Origin: Taishania sp045629585
GTDB taxonomy: Bacteria; Bacteroidota; Bacteroidia; Flavobacteriales_D; Crocinitomicaceae
Assembly: GCA_045629585.1 (NCBI GenBank)
Contig: JAZQRM010000080.1
Span: 95,110-159,109 of the forward strand
Direction: 5' to 3'
DNA: 64,000 nucleotides
Shown here: in pieces, positions 27,395 through 36,390 of the stretch
How the letters are laid out: each line of letters opens with the position of its first letter
Numbering within the stretch: position 1 is the first letter of the stretch
The notes under the pieces: generated by a model
The model's database searches: none
The model's input: only the letters and a program-made list of their open reading frames with translations
What the model was told of the DNA's origin: nothing
Program-made: the position numbers and the translations under genes

Positions 27395-28855
27395 TTAATA
27401 CATTTTGTAATTTCGGTAATCTGACCATAATCTACTTCGTATCCCAATAATAGGACTCCAACGAAATTTTGTGTATTCTGAGTGAAAGAAGTGATTTTCA
27501 AAATAAGCTGTTAAACGGATACAAGGCACAATTAAATATTCCAAGTTCACTCGTAATTGATACATAGGATTTTCATTTGCTCCTTGCGCCATTGTATGTC
27601 CGTAGTCGCCATTTCTATAAATATACGGGAAGTAAATATCACCGCCGTTGGTTTGATTTAATTTCCCTTCTGGCCCTTGGTATAAAAGCCGTGCAAACAA
27701 CCCCATATTCCATCGATTGATTTGTAAGTTATACTCAGTAAGTAATTCAATTAAATTGGCACCATTTGGATGTGCAATCGGACGTCCTTGGTGCCCGTAG
27801 GCATGCATACTATCTATGTGTGTATAAGTAAACGGGCGAATGAGGTTAGCTTCCACTCGATAGAAATGCTTCCATTTGTTTTTAGTTATGAAATGTCCTT
27901 TCACGCCAATTTGATATCCTAATTTATTGCCCCAGTAGGTGTGGTCTTTTCGGATTTCAGCAAAATTTAATTCATCTATAGCTACTTGAGAATAAATCGT
28001 AGTGCGTTTGATTTTAGCGGTTATAGCGAGTCCCATTAATACATTGTCTGATGATCCAATCGCATATTCCTGTGGACGAAGAAAAATTACGGGATTCAAA
28101 TATTCTAGTTCATAGCCACGGTTCAAACCATCTGTTTTTGGACGAAAGATCACGCTTTCAAATAAGCTCACATTTAACCAACGTGTTGCATTTACACTTA
28201 AATGATGGGTTGTTGCATATTTGCTGCGCCAGCTACCATCAATGTTTTCACGCATAAATTGATAAAGTATGTCATATTGGATTCTCCAGAAATTTACTTT
28301 AATCTGACCGAATGGATTTGGCACACCATAGTCTCCTTGCCATAATGATCTTGCGCCTTCTCCAAAATAATTGTGGTCTATTCCAATTTGAAAGTTAAAT
28401 ACTTCATTGGGCGTGTAACTAAGCCTCGTACGAAGATCTAGATATGCTCCGTATTTTGAATTTGGATTCGACAGGAAGTAGCTGTTTGTACTGATAAGTA
28501 CATTGGTGTTGTTATTAATTCCTGTAACGGCTGTTGCTCGCCAAAAGAACTTTTTCCACAATATTTCCGTTTGTATACCAAGTCCATATTTTTGTTCCGT
28601 TTTATATCTTGGACCAAAATGAATGTCAGCAAGCGGTGTTACTGCAAATTGAAATGGTTTTTTTGATTTTTGATTACCAAAACCTAATACGGTATCTTTA
28701 AGTCGTATAAATGGTCGTACAGTAGAGTGGTACGTTAATTCAGGTAAACGGATGGTATCTGTTGCACGTTCATCCACAAGGTAGTCCACACGAGATTGTC
28801 CCCAACTCAGCAATGGTGAAAACAGAAGGACGATATAGAGTACGAACCTATTCAA
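27395..28855 (-). CDS. Outer-membrane beta-barrel protein, RemB/Wzi-like (copy 2)
   Basis: A 486-residue protein with a signal peptide (ends LLSWGQ) and alternating aromatic strands typical of a large outer-membrane barrel. The segment HNYFGEGARSLWQGDYGVPNPFGQIKVNFW aligns by eye with NGQRFIGDGYRSILYSDN of the upstream gene and recalls RemB/Wzi-type proteins linked to gliding or surface polysaccharide in Bacteroidota. It overlaps the upstream paralog by 4 bases. Role in motility or capsule attachment is inference; there are no capsule genes here. Confidence 0.6.
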   Translation of the reverse strand: MNRFVLYIVLLFSPLLSWGQSRVDYLVDERATDTIRLPELTYHSTVRPFIRLKDTVLGFGNQKSKKPFQFAVTPLADIHFGPRYKTEQKYGLGIQTEILWKKFFWRATAVTGINNNTNVLISTNSYFLSNPNSKYGAYLDLRTRLSYTPNEVFNFQIGIDHNYFGEGARSLWQGDYGVPNPFGQIKVNFWRIQYDILYQFMRENIDGSWRSKYATTHHLSVNATRWLNVSLFESVIFRPKTDGLNRGYELEYLNPVIFLRPQEYAIGSSDNVLMGLAITAKIKRTTIYSQVAIDELNFAEIRKDHTYWGNKLGYQIGVKGHFITKNKWKHFYRVEANLIRPFTYTHIDSMHAYGHQGRPIAHPNGANLIELLTEYNLQINRWNMGLFARLLYQGPEGKLNQTNGGDIYFPYIYRNGDYGHTMAQGANENPMYQLRVNLEYLIVPCIRLTAYFENHFFHSEYTKFRWSPIIGIRSRLWSDYRNYKMY

Positions 28856-30393
28856 AAGTCTTTGTTATTATTTATCAAACCTGTTCTTATACCAAGAGAT
28901 ATAACGTTGGATGAGTATTTTAATTGATCGGTCTGAATGTGATTATAAGTAACACCAATGAAGGCAGAAAAATTGATTTGTGGATTAAACCTATATCCGA
29001 TTTCGATGTTTTCATGCAGCTGCCAACCATTTTGAGTGTCTAGTTCGATATGTAATGGTAGTAATGCATTGTTCGCATATTCGTTATATCGATATAATAT
29101 CGTTTTAGAAGAAAAGAAGATTCGCTTGTATTCATAAGTTGCTCTCAAAAGAATTTCTTGAATATTATTTCCTTTTGGATGTGCCAATGGTAAATTGTAG
29201 TTGCTATAACTTAATCTTGGATTTTCAGAGTTATAAAGGTTACTTGTGAGATTTCCTTCTATTTGAATTAAAACAAAATGCTTTCCAAGAGTTGGATAAA
29301 AGCGTGCACCAATCTGACCTCCTGTTCCTTTATTGTGTGTGTTAACGGCAAACTGTCCATACAAATGTATGTTTTTAAACTGGTAGGATGTATTGACACC
29401 AAGTATAGCATTTGCTTTGTTTTTATTCACTAAAAGCGCACCCAAGACAGGCACAGGGTTGTAAAACCAAGGATCTACCCTTTCTGATTTAATGGAATCA
29501 CCTTTTCCGTAAATAATACCTTCGAATAGAGCGACGTTCCATTTATTTGTTGCTTGATAAGAAACGTAATTAATCGAACTCATTTTTGGTTCGTAATAAG
29601 ATTCAACTGTAGCTGATTGTGGACGTCTTAAAAGATTAGTTAATTTACTTCTGTAATTTGTGATTTTCCACTTGGTGTTTACTTCATAGTTGACTTGAAG
29701 AAATGGGCTGACAACTGAATTGTCCGAGTATAATATAGAACGGTAGCCGTCTCCAATAAATCGTTGGCCATTTCCAAATGCAATCCAAACGGACTTGTGC
29801 GGTCGATAATTGACCTCTCCAAAAGCAAATCCGTAATCAAAACCTCCATTTTTGAATGGTTTCGTACGTGTCATCCCTGGAATTACAGCATTGTCGGGGT
29901 AGTAGCCATCCGCGTTAGGATAACGTTCTCCATGACTTTGAAAGTAGTTCGTTTCATACCAAGTATGCCTAGATTGATTTTCATAAAAGGATGTTGAAAA
30001 TGTTACATTCCGCATTAGATCTACTTGTAGGTAAAATCCTCTCGTATTTTGAAATAATTTTTCACTACTGTTTAAAGTGTTTCGACCAAGACTTACATCA
30101 AATGTTGGAGTGGCTTTTATTCTAAAATTTTTGCCTTTAAAATCAATTAAATATTCATTGAACAGTTTTTTAGAGAACCAATTTTTTCTGTCTGATGTAT
30201 CCGCTATTTTTTTTGGTAAATCGTATGTTGATACAGAAACAGGAAAGAATCCATTGCTTTTGTAAGCGGGCATTTCTGGTGTGTTGTTGAAATATCTATC
30301 CTTAAAAAAAGTGTTTAAATGCATCACTCCCACTTGGGCTGACGAATAACCTGCATTTAGTAGAATAAGGAGTATTATCAGTCTTTTACTCAT
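28852..30393 (-). CDS. Outer-membrane beta-barrel protein, RemB/Wzi-like (copy 1)
   Basis: A 513-residue protein with a signal peptide (ends GYSSAQ) and barrel-like strands to the end. GNGQRFIGDGYRSILYSDNS and FLQVNYEVNTKWKI match the conserved block I associate with RemB of Flavobacterium johnsoniae. It overlaps cysQ and the second copy by 4 bases each, so all three are likely translated in series. The two copies are clearly diverged, an old duplication. Family call is from memory of motifs and is moderate. Confidence 0.62.
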   Translation of the reverse strand: MSKRLIILLILLNAGYSSAQVGVMHLNTFFKDRYFNNTPEMPAYKSNGFFPVSVSTYDLPKKIADTSDRKNWFSKKLFNEYLIDFKGKNFRIKATPTFDVSLGRNTLNSSEKLFQNTRGFYLQVDLMRNVTFSTSFYENQSRHTWYETNYFQSHGERYPNADGYYPDNAVIPGMTRTKPFKNGGFDYGFAFGEVNYRPHKSVWIAFGNGQRFIGDGYRSILYSDNSVVSPFLQVNYEVNTKWKITNYRSKLTNLLRRPQSATVESYYEPKMSSINYVSYQATNKWNVALFEGIIYGKGDSIKSERVDPWFYNPVPVLGALLVNKNKANAILGVNTSYQFKNIHLYGQFAVNTHNKGTGGQIGARFYPTLGKHFVLIQIEGNLTSNLYNSENPRLSYSNYNLPLAHPKGNNIQEILLRATYEYKRIFFSSKTILYRYNEYANNALLPLHIELDTQNGWQLHENIEIGYRFNPQINFSAFIGVTYNHIQTDQLKYSSNVISLGIRTGLINNNKDF

Positions 30394-31196
30394 GGTAACA
30401 TTAGGTCTTTTAATTGTTTGGTGTAAACAATAAAATGAGGGTTGTACAAAGACTTTTTGTTATAAGTAAGAGGTAATTTTGTTGTTGGTTCAATTACGGT
30501 TCCACCGATGGCTTTAATAATTGCATGTCCAGCCGCGATATCCCATTCCATTGTTGGTGCAAAACGAGGGTAGATATCACTTTTGCCTTCTGCAAGGTCA
30601 AAAAATTTAAGTGCGGATCCTTTTTTTGAGTATTCTATCTTTTTAAAACGAGCTTCTAGCTCTTCAATTAATGCAACTTCGGTTGTTTTGTATGGTGTTC
30701 GTGAACTCGACAGTATTAAAGGATCATTTAACGGTTGTGGTTGAAGCTGTATCCATTTCACAGGGGTTTCAATTTGCTCAAATGTAAACGTAAATGCACC
30801 GTAGCCCTCTCCACCCATTAATACTGTTTCACTTACAGGGTGTGTAATAATTCCAAAGCTTGGATTACCATTTTCTACGAGCGCTATACATATTACAAAC
30901 TCGTCATTTCGACGGATAAACTCTTTGGTTCCGTCCAGTGGGTCGACAATCCAAACGCGTTTCCAATCTTTTCGTATTTCGTAACTTTCTTTATCTACTT
31001 CTTCACTAATGATTGGTATTTCAGTTTGTTCTAGATAATCCATCAAAATCTTAGAGGAAGCGAAATCTGCAATTGTCACAGGCGAGCCATCTGTTTTATA
31101 AGTTGGTTTAAAACCATCGTTATAAATTTCCATTATTGCTTTAGATGCTTTAATAGATGCTTTAGTAGCTTTAAGAAGATACTGTGGTATTTGCAT
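30390..31196 (-). CDS. cysQ: 3'(2'),5'-bisphosphate nucleotidase
   Basis: A 268-residue Mg-dependent, lithium-sensitive-type phosphatase that removes the phosphate from PAP, the by-product of sulfate activation. The inositol monophosphatase family motifs are all present: ISEEVD (metal Glu), WIVDPLDGTKEFIRR (Asp cluster) and MEWDIAAGHAII. The FIRRNDEF extension is typical of CysQ rather than SuhB. It heads an operon with two barrel proteins, a protease and ribE; no sulfate-assimilation genes are near. Confidence 0.92.
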   Translation of the reverse strand: MQIPQYLLKATKASIKASKAIMEIYNDGFKPTYKTDGSPVTIADFASSKILMDYLEQTEIPIISEEVDKESYEIRKDWKRVWIVDPLDGTKEFIRRNDEFVICIALVENGNPSFGIITHPVSETVLMGGEGYGAFTFTFEQIETPVKWIQLQPQPLNDPLILSSSRTPYKTTEVALIEELEARFKKIEYSKKGSALKFFDLAEGKSDIYPRFAPTMEWDIAAGHAIIKAIGGTVIEPTTKLPLTYNKKSLYNPHFIVYTKQLKDLMLP

Positions 31197-31246
31197 GTTA
31201 TGGGACCTGAATAGTTGTGTCGTTTGTTTGTGATAAATAAAGGTAT

Positions 31247-31271
31247 AAAAAAAGGGACTATTGCTAATCCC
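31247..31271 (-). terminator. Intrinsic terminator of the T9SS type A protein gene
   Basis: On the minus strand, a 7-bp stem with one G-T pair (ggatta type) and GCAA loop followed by seven T. Located 26 bases after the stop at 31297. Confidence 0.8.
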
Positions 31272-31296
31272 TTTTATCTTTCAATCTATATAAATC

Positions 31297-32076
31297 TTAA
31301 TGACGAACAACTAGTTTTTTATTCGTCTTCATTCCATTTGTGTTGATTACAACAAAATACACACCGTTTTTAAACGTAGCTGTGTTGATTTTTTTCGATC
31401 CTGTAAACTCTGAATTGTAAACTACATTTCCAAGTACATCAATCATTTGAATAGATCCGGATCCACCATCAGGTATAGAAATGGTTACTATGTCACTAGC
31501 AGGGTTTGGTGCAAGCGAAATTGTAGATTCTTTCTTTAAATTACTTGTAGTTAATGTTGTTGTCAGTTCCAAGTCAAAAGTAAAAAGAACATCATTCGAT
31601 TCAAAATCAACAACTTCATATCGGTATGTACCAACTCCAAAAGTATTATTTATGTAAATATTTGGTTTGATGTACGCAGTAAATGGAGTATCATCAGCAT
31701 GAATTTCAATATGATTAGTCAAAGATGAATTTGCTAAAACTGTTGTGCGTATAGTAGTTCCTGTCGGAGTGCTATAAGTCGCAGCATTGTTGGTTATGAA
31801 ACAAGATGGAGGCCAACAAACTTGATCTTCCCATTGTGATGGTACATCAACGATTGTTCGACGTATGAATAAAACTAGATTTTCGTCGGTGTTGTTTTTT
31901 ACCAAAAATTTAGGCTCCAAATATTCTCCACTAATCAACTCATTTGTTGATAAGCTTAAAGATACAACCCCTGCGTTTTCAATCACGTTGTTGCTTTCAT
32001 CTGTAACGATTATAGATTGGGCGCTTGTCCAAGTGCTTATTAAAGCGATAGATAATATGTGTAGTATTTTTTTCAT
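31297..32076 (-). CDS. Secreted protein with T9SS type A sorting domain
   Basis: A 259-residue exported protein. ATG at 32076 begins the signal peptide (MKKILHILSIALISTWTSAQ). A beta-rich N-terminal domain (about 20-165) carries one Cys pair (VCWPPSCF). The last 75 or so residues are a typical type A sorting domain: SLAPNPASDIVTISI, IQMIDVLGNVVY, FKNGVYFVVINTNG and ending NKKLVVRH. It stands alone with its own terminator. Function of the mature domain is not recognised. Confidence 0.82.
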   Translation of the reverse strand: MKKILHILSIALISTWTSAQSIIVTDESNNVIENAGVVSLSLSTNELISGEYLEPKFLVKNNTDENLVLFIRRTIVDVPSQWEDQVCWPPSCFITNNAATYSTPTGTTIRTTVLANSSLTNHIEIHADDTPFTAYIKPNIYINNTFGVGTYRYEVVDFESNDVLFTFDLELTTTLTTSNLKKESTISLAPNPASDIVTISIPDGGSGSIQMIDVLGNVVYNSEFTGSKKINTATFKNGVYFVVINTNGMKTNKKLVVRH

Positions 32077-32245
32077 AAGCAAAATGCAATTAATAGTCTG
32101 TTATCAAATATCATATATTTTTTTTGTTTTACAAGTATTTTTATGCAAAAGTTAGACCAAAAAAATCATTTTATAGTATTGCATTCAATTTTAGGATTCC
32201 AATGATTAATTCAAAAGTATGTAGTTTAAAGCAAGGATATTGAAG

Positions 32246-32253
32246 TATCTTTG
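32246..32253 (+). promoter_or_regulatory. Candidate -7 element TATCTTTG for the TlpA cassette
   Basis: Exact TAnnTTTG match, 46 bases before the ATG at 32300. Confidence 0.45.
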
Positions 32254-32299
32254 AGTTTGTGGTACTATTTTGGTATCTACTACTTCAAATTCTTTGATT

Positions 32300-32809
32300 A
32301 TGAAAATTTTAGTCTTTACGATGCTATCTTTATTTTCATCCTTTATGGTTATGTCTCAAGACCATGAAAAAAGTAAGGGTGATAAATCTTTACCTTCTGT
32401 TAACTTGAAAGACATGAATGGAGCGAGCTATAATACCGCAAAATTGGGGTTTGATGGGCCTGTAATTATTTCTTTCTGGGCAACTTGGTGCTCTCCTTGT
32501 AAAAGAGAGTTAAATACAATTCAAGACTTATACCCTGATTGGCAAGAGGAGTTTGGTGTTACCCTTGTAGCGGTGTCAATTGATGATGAAAAAACCAAAA
32601 ATTCTGTTCCTGTTTATGTAAATGGACGTGGATGGGATTATTTAGTTTTGATGGATCCTAATTCTGATTTCAGAAGAGCGATGGGGGTTAACAATGTGCC
32701 ACATACCTTTTTAGTGGATAAAAATGGTGTTATAGTTTATTCTCATAATAATTATGCACCAGGCGATGAAGACCTTTTATATAAAGAATTGTCGAAGCTT
32801 AAGAAATAG
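32300..32809 (+). CDS. TlpA-like thiol:disulfide oxidoreductase
   Basis: A 169-residue exported thioredoxin-fold protein. ATG at 32300 begins the signal peptide (ends MVMSQ). The active site ATWCSPCKRE is near residue 63, and VNNVPHTFLVDKNG carries the cis-Pro loop. It is redox-active in the periplasm and probably reduces specific partners. It heads a three-gene unit with a DUF6029 barrel and an Omp28 lipoprotein that itself has a CxxC, which makes Omp28 a plausible client. Confidence 0.88.
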   Translation: MKILVFTMLSLFSSFMVMSQDHEKSKGDKSLPSVNLKDMNGASYNTAKLGFDGPVIISFWATWCSPCKRELNTIQDLYPDWQEEFGVTLVAVSIDDEKTKNSVPVYVNGRGWDYLVLMDPNSDFRRAMGVNNVPHTFLVDKNGVIVYSHNNYAPGDEDLLYKELSKLKK

Positions 32810-32829
32810 GTTTTTTCCTTTTACTACTT

Positions 32830-34539
32830 ATGAAAAATGTATTATTAGTCATGTTGATTCTCAATGTGACTTTCTTGGGCAATGCTCAGATTATGGATAG
32901 AGGTAATTTCACAGGAAATATAGAATCTGTTTTTCAATACCTTAATAAAGATTCTCTTATTGGGGCCGATCAACCTGATTCGAAAGGCTTGCTGAATTCT
33001 TATATGAACGTGTATTATACGAATGGTAATTTTCGAGCAGGTGTTCGTTTAGAATCGTACTTGCCTAGAATTCAAGGATATCCCGCAGCTTTCGATGGTA
33101 CGGGATTAGGTATGAGGTATGTCGGCTGGGGAAATAGTTTCATAGATGTACAGGTTGGTAATTTTTATGAGCAATTTGGTAATGGTTTATCATTGAGGGT
33201 TTATGAAGATCGTGCGCTAGGATATGACAATATGTTAGATGGAATTCGAGTAAAACTGATGCCTTATAAGGGGATTACCCTCAAAGGTCTTTATGGACAG
33301 CAACGACTTGCATTTAGAGGAGGTCGTGTAGATAATTCGGAGGGAATTGTAAGAGGTGTTGATGGTGATTTTAATCTGAATGAAATATTCACGAAGTTGA
33401 ATGATAGTAAATGGCAGTTTACAATAGGTGGATCATTGGTTAGTAAGTATCAAGCGGATAATATTGACCATTTAGTTTTACCTAAAAATGTTGCAACTTA
33501 CGGTGGACGTTTCGGGATCCGTTATAAAGGTTTTTATTTAAATGGAGAATATGTTGAAAAATCCCAGGATCCTTCTACTGATAATAACTACATCTATAAT
33601 AAGGGATACGCTGGAGTTGCTAATTTAGGCTATTCAAAAAAGGGATTAGGAGTTTTGCTGTCCGCAAAAGCAGTTGATAACATGAGTTTCCGATCTGATC
33701 GTTCGAAGGTCATGCAAGATGTTTTGATTAACTACTTACCTTCGTTGAATCGCACACATACCTATAATCTGGTCTCTTCACTTTATCCCTATGCTACTCA
33801 GCCAACCGGTGAAATAGCCTATCAAGCTGAAGTGGTTTATACCATTCCAAGAGGATCAAAATTGGGTGGTAAATATGGTACAACGATTACTGCGAATGCA
33901 TCAACAGCATTTAGACCAAAAAGAGCAGAGTTAAGTTACGATGGTGTAGATGAAACGGGTATTCCTTATACCACTAGACCTTTTGCAATGAGTGATTCTA
34001 TGTATTGGTTAGACGTAAATTTAAGTGTTTCGAGAAAATTCACTCCTCGATTTAGCGGAATTTTGAGCTACTATCATATTGTACTTAATAATGACGTTGC
34101 AGCTGTAACAAAACAACCAGGGAATATTAGATCTAACACAGTGGTTCTTGAAGCTTTGTATAAATTCAAGAATAGCTCCTCTTTGCGTATGGAAGGTCAG
34201 GTTATGTTTGTAAATAGGATTGATGAGAATAATAAGATTGTCCCAGGGAGAACCGATGGGGCAATTGCTACTGATAATGGCGATTGGGCAACGTTGGTTG
34301 TTGAATATACGATCAACTCGAATTGGATGATTAGTGTTATGGATCAATGGAATTTTGGAAATCCGAATCCTTCAAAACGAGCTCATCACCCTTATTTTAC
34401 TGTCGGTTTTATAAAAGGAGCAACTCGAATTATGGCATCATATGGACGACAACGTGCGGGTATGTTTTGCGTAGGAGGAGTTTGTCGTGTCGTACCAGCC
34501 TCCAACGGATTGACTTTGTCTTTAACTCATAGTTTCTAA
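32830..34539 (+). CDS. DUF6029 family outer-membrane protein
   Basis: A 569-residue protein with signal peptide (ends FLGNAQ) and beta-barrel character throughout, ending in SLTHSF. RGNFTGNIESVFQYL, RAGVRLESYLP, GNFYEQFGNGLSLRVYEDRALGYDN and CVGGVCR (a late Cys pair) match what I know of the Bacteroidota DUF6029 family. It follows the TlpA-like gene by 20 bases and precedes Omp28 by 9. Function in the family is unknown. Confidence 0.78.
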   Translation: MKNVLLVMLILNVTFLGNAQIMDRGNFTGNIESVFQYLNKDSLIGADQPDSKGLLNSYMNVYYTNGNFRAGVRLESYLPRIQGYPAAFDGTGLGMRYVGWGNSFIDVQVGNFYEQFGNGLSLRVYEDRALGYDNMLDGIRVKLMPYKGITLKGLYGQQRLAFRGGRVDNSEGIVRGVDGDFNLNEIFTKLNDSKWQFTIGGSLVSKYQADNIDHLVLPKNVATYGGRFGIRYKGFYLNGEYVEKSQDPSTDNNYIYNKGYAGVANLGYSKKGLGVLLSAKAVDNMSFRSDRSKVMQDVLINYLPSLNRTHTYNLVSSLYPYATQPTGEIAYQAEVVYTIPRGSKLGGKYGTTITANASTAFRPKRAELSYDGVDETGIPYTTRPFAMSDSMYWLDVNLSVSRKFTPRFSGILSYYHIVLNNDVAAVTKQPGNIRSNTVVLEALYKFKNSSSLRMEGQVMFVNRIDENNKIVPGRTDGAIATDNGDWATLVVEYTINSNWMISVMDQWNFGNPNPSKRAHHPYFTVGFIKGATRIMASYGRQRAGMFCVGGVCRVVPASNGLTLSLTHSF

Positions 34540-34548
34540 TACTTAAAT

Positions 34549-35502
34549 ATGAAAAAGGTTTTCTTTTATTTTTCAGCATTTTTTGTCCTGATTGGATGTG
34601 ATAAAGTCACTAATATTTATCCACCTAATCAATATGAGTCTGAATTAAATATGGATTTATACCCTGGTGATTGGGGGGATTATTTAGCAACTGAATGGCC
34701 AAATTTTGACACAATTCAAGCTTCAACTGTTCGAAATGTTTTGATTGACGATTTTACAGGTCATAATTGTCAATATTGTCCATCAGCGGCTTCGGTTGCA
34801 CATCATTTACACGAGCAAAATCCCACCCGTGTTTTTACATCTTCTATACATTCAGCACCATCTGGAATTTCTAATTTTCAGGTGGTAAACAGCAATTATC
34901 CGGTTGATTTTACAAATGTAAATGCTTTGGAATTAGGGACTTTTTTTGGAAATATTCCAGAGCTAGGTTTCGTTGGTAATCCTTCTGTTGGTGCAAATCG
35001 TGTACCTTACCCCGGAGGGACTGAGGTTTTTTATCCTGCAGGAGCATTGCAACAACAAGTAACAAATGTGTTACAGACTTCTCCTAAGGTTTTAATTAAA
35101 GCTCATGTCAATTATTTTGGTGCGACAAAAGGTACTTTTTTACATGCTGAATTGGAAGTTGATCCTTCTGTTAATAATAATGTCGGTGTGATCGCTATAA
35201 TTCAACAAGATAGTCTGGTTGCCCCTCAAAATGTAAATACAGTTTATACACCTGGCTATGTGCATCGTGATGTACACCTTGGACACGTGGGGGGTAATAC
35301 ATGGGGCGTTACGCTGACGGATGCCTTAAAGAAGGAGAATGGAAAGTATTATGTGGATTATAGTTTTGTTCTAAGAGATTTACTTACTAGCGATAATTTA
35401 AACAATGTGCATGATCCCAATAGAATTCATTTTTTGGTTTATGCGTATGATAAAGTAACTTATGAGGTGTATCAAGTAGTGAAGGTGCAAGTACAAAATT
35501 AA
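34549..35502 (+). CDS. Omp28-related outer-membrane lipoprotein
   Basis: A 317-residue lipoprotein (signal with lipobox LIGC, Cys 16). A thioredoxin-like domain begins with the family signature VLIDDFTGHNCQYCPSAA, including a CxxC, and SIHSAPSG follows. The C-terminal part is beta-rich (about 190-317). Omp28 is a known outer-membrane antigen in Porphyromonas; its function is not settled. It is the last gene of the TlpA-DUF6029-Omp28 unit, and its CxxC suggests redox coupling to the TlpA-like protein. Confidence 0.85.
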   Translation: MKKVFFYFSAFFVLIGCDKVTNIYPPNQYESELNMDLYPGDWGDYLATEWPNFDTIQASTVRNVLIDDFTGHNCQYCPSAASVAHHLHEQNPTRVFTSSIHSAPSGISNFQVVNSNYPVDFTNVNALELGTFFGNIPELGFVGNPSVGANRVPYPGGTEVFYPAGALQQQVTNVLQTSPKVLIKAHVNYFGATKGTFLHAELEVDPSVNNNVGVIAIIQQDSLVAPQNVNTVYTPGYVHRDVHLGHVGGNTWGVTLTDALKKENGKYYVDYSFVLRDLLTSDNLNNVHDPNRIHFLVYAYDKVTYEVYQVVKVQVQN

Positions 35503-35567
35503 AATGTTAAATTGTTTAAGATATTCTAACTTTTAATTATCTTGTTAGTGCGAAAACAACACTAATT

Positions 35568-35780
35568 ATGCAATACAATATGTTAGAATTAACCAAGCAC
35601 ATTCTTACAAAAGTAAGTTTTGACGCAAAATTATTTCAGAAGGAATTGCACAAAGCTTTTAAATGGATTAAGGATCAAGAGGAGCTCAATAGGTTACACG
35701 AATGGGTAGTTATAGAATTTGGAAATATCTATCCAACTATTATCTCAAAGGTCTTTAATCGTAGTACCCCATCCGTTTAA
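35568..35780 (+). CDS. Small conserved Bacteroidota protein of unknown function
   Basis: A 70-residue protein, likely helical and cytoplasmic. The pattern ELTKHILTKVSFDAKLFQKELHKAFKWI...LHEWV resembles a short hypothetical protein I have seen widely in Bacteroidota. Two in-frame ATGs exist (35568 and 35580); the second starts directly at the conserved part (MLELTKHIL). It lies 65 bases after Omp28 and ends at a terminator. No function is suggested by context. Confidence 0.7.
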   Translation: MQYNMLELTKHILTKVSFDAKLFQKELHKAFKWIKDQEELNRLHEWVVIEFGNIYPTIISKVFNRSTPSV

Positions 35781-35784
35781 CATT

Positions 35785-35813
35785 AAAAAAGGGAGCTTTT
35801 GGCTCCCTTTTTA
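35785..35813. terminator. Two-way intrinsic terminator
   Basis: Stem gggagc / gctccc flanked by an A run on the left and a T run on the right, between convergent genes; it can serve both strands. Confidence 0.85.
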
Positions 35814-35816
35814 CTT

Positions 35817-36284
35817 TTATTCAAATTCAATAATTATCGCTCCTTTTTCAACGACATCTCCAGGTTGGATTCGTATGTTTTTAACAACTCCAGTCCCTTC
35901 TGCTTTTAACACGTTTTCCATCTTCATGGCTTCTAGTGATAATATGTCATCACCAACATTTATTTCTTGTCCTACCTCAACTGCAATATTTAATATTCGC
36001 CCTGGCATAGGTGCTTGAAGTTCTTTCAATTTACGAACTTTTGGAGTGTCCATACCTAATTCTGCAATTAGAGCATCGAGTTCACCTTTCTTCGAAATCT
36101 TAAAAACACGATGACCTATTTTTAGTTCAAGATTGTTGTTCTCAATATCTTCTTTAATAATTTCACCATTAAAGGTGTTACCATTAAAGTTTATCGTAAA
36201 AAAAGTATTGTCATCCCATTTGATGACTGCCCCATCGGATGCTTTCACTGCATTCCCATCAAAATTCCAATTATCGTGTAGCAT
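35817..36284 (-). CDS. Biotin carboxyl carrier protein (acyl-CoA carboxylase type)
   Basis: A 155-residue protein that carries CO2 on biotin between a carboxylase and a carboxyltransferase. The C-terminal 75 or so residues are a biotinyl domain with the biotinylation site SLEAMKMENVL and the partner hairpin IRIQPGDVVEKGAIII. The N-terminal half is the extension found in Bacteroidota biotin carriers. No biotin carboxylase or carboxyltransferase gene is in this window, so its enzyme is encoded elsewhere. It could belong to acetyl-, propionyl- or methylcrotonyl-type carboxylases. Confidence 0.88.
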   Translation of the reverse strand: MLHDNWNFDGNAVKASDGAVIKWDDNTFFTINFNGNTFNGEIIKEDIENNNLELKIGHRVFKISKKGELDALIAELGMDTPKVRKLKELQAPMPGRILNIAVEVGQEINVGDDILSLEAMKMENVLKAEGTGVVKNIRIQPGDVVEKGAIIIEFE

Positions 36285-36390
36285 TAAAAGATGTTTTCTG
36301 GCAAAAATACGATTATTGCTTACCGATTATCACTTTTTTAGTCATTATTATCTAAAAATTATCGATTTTTATTCGACTTAAATTCATTTT

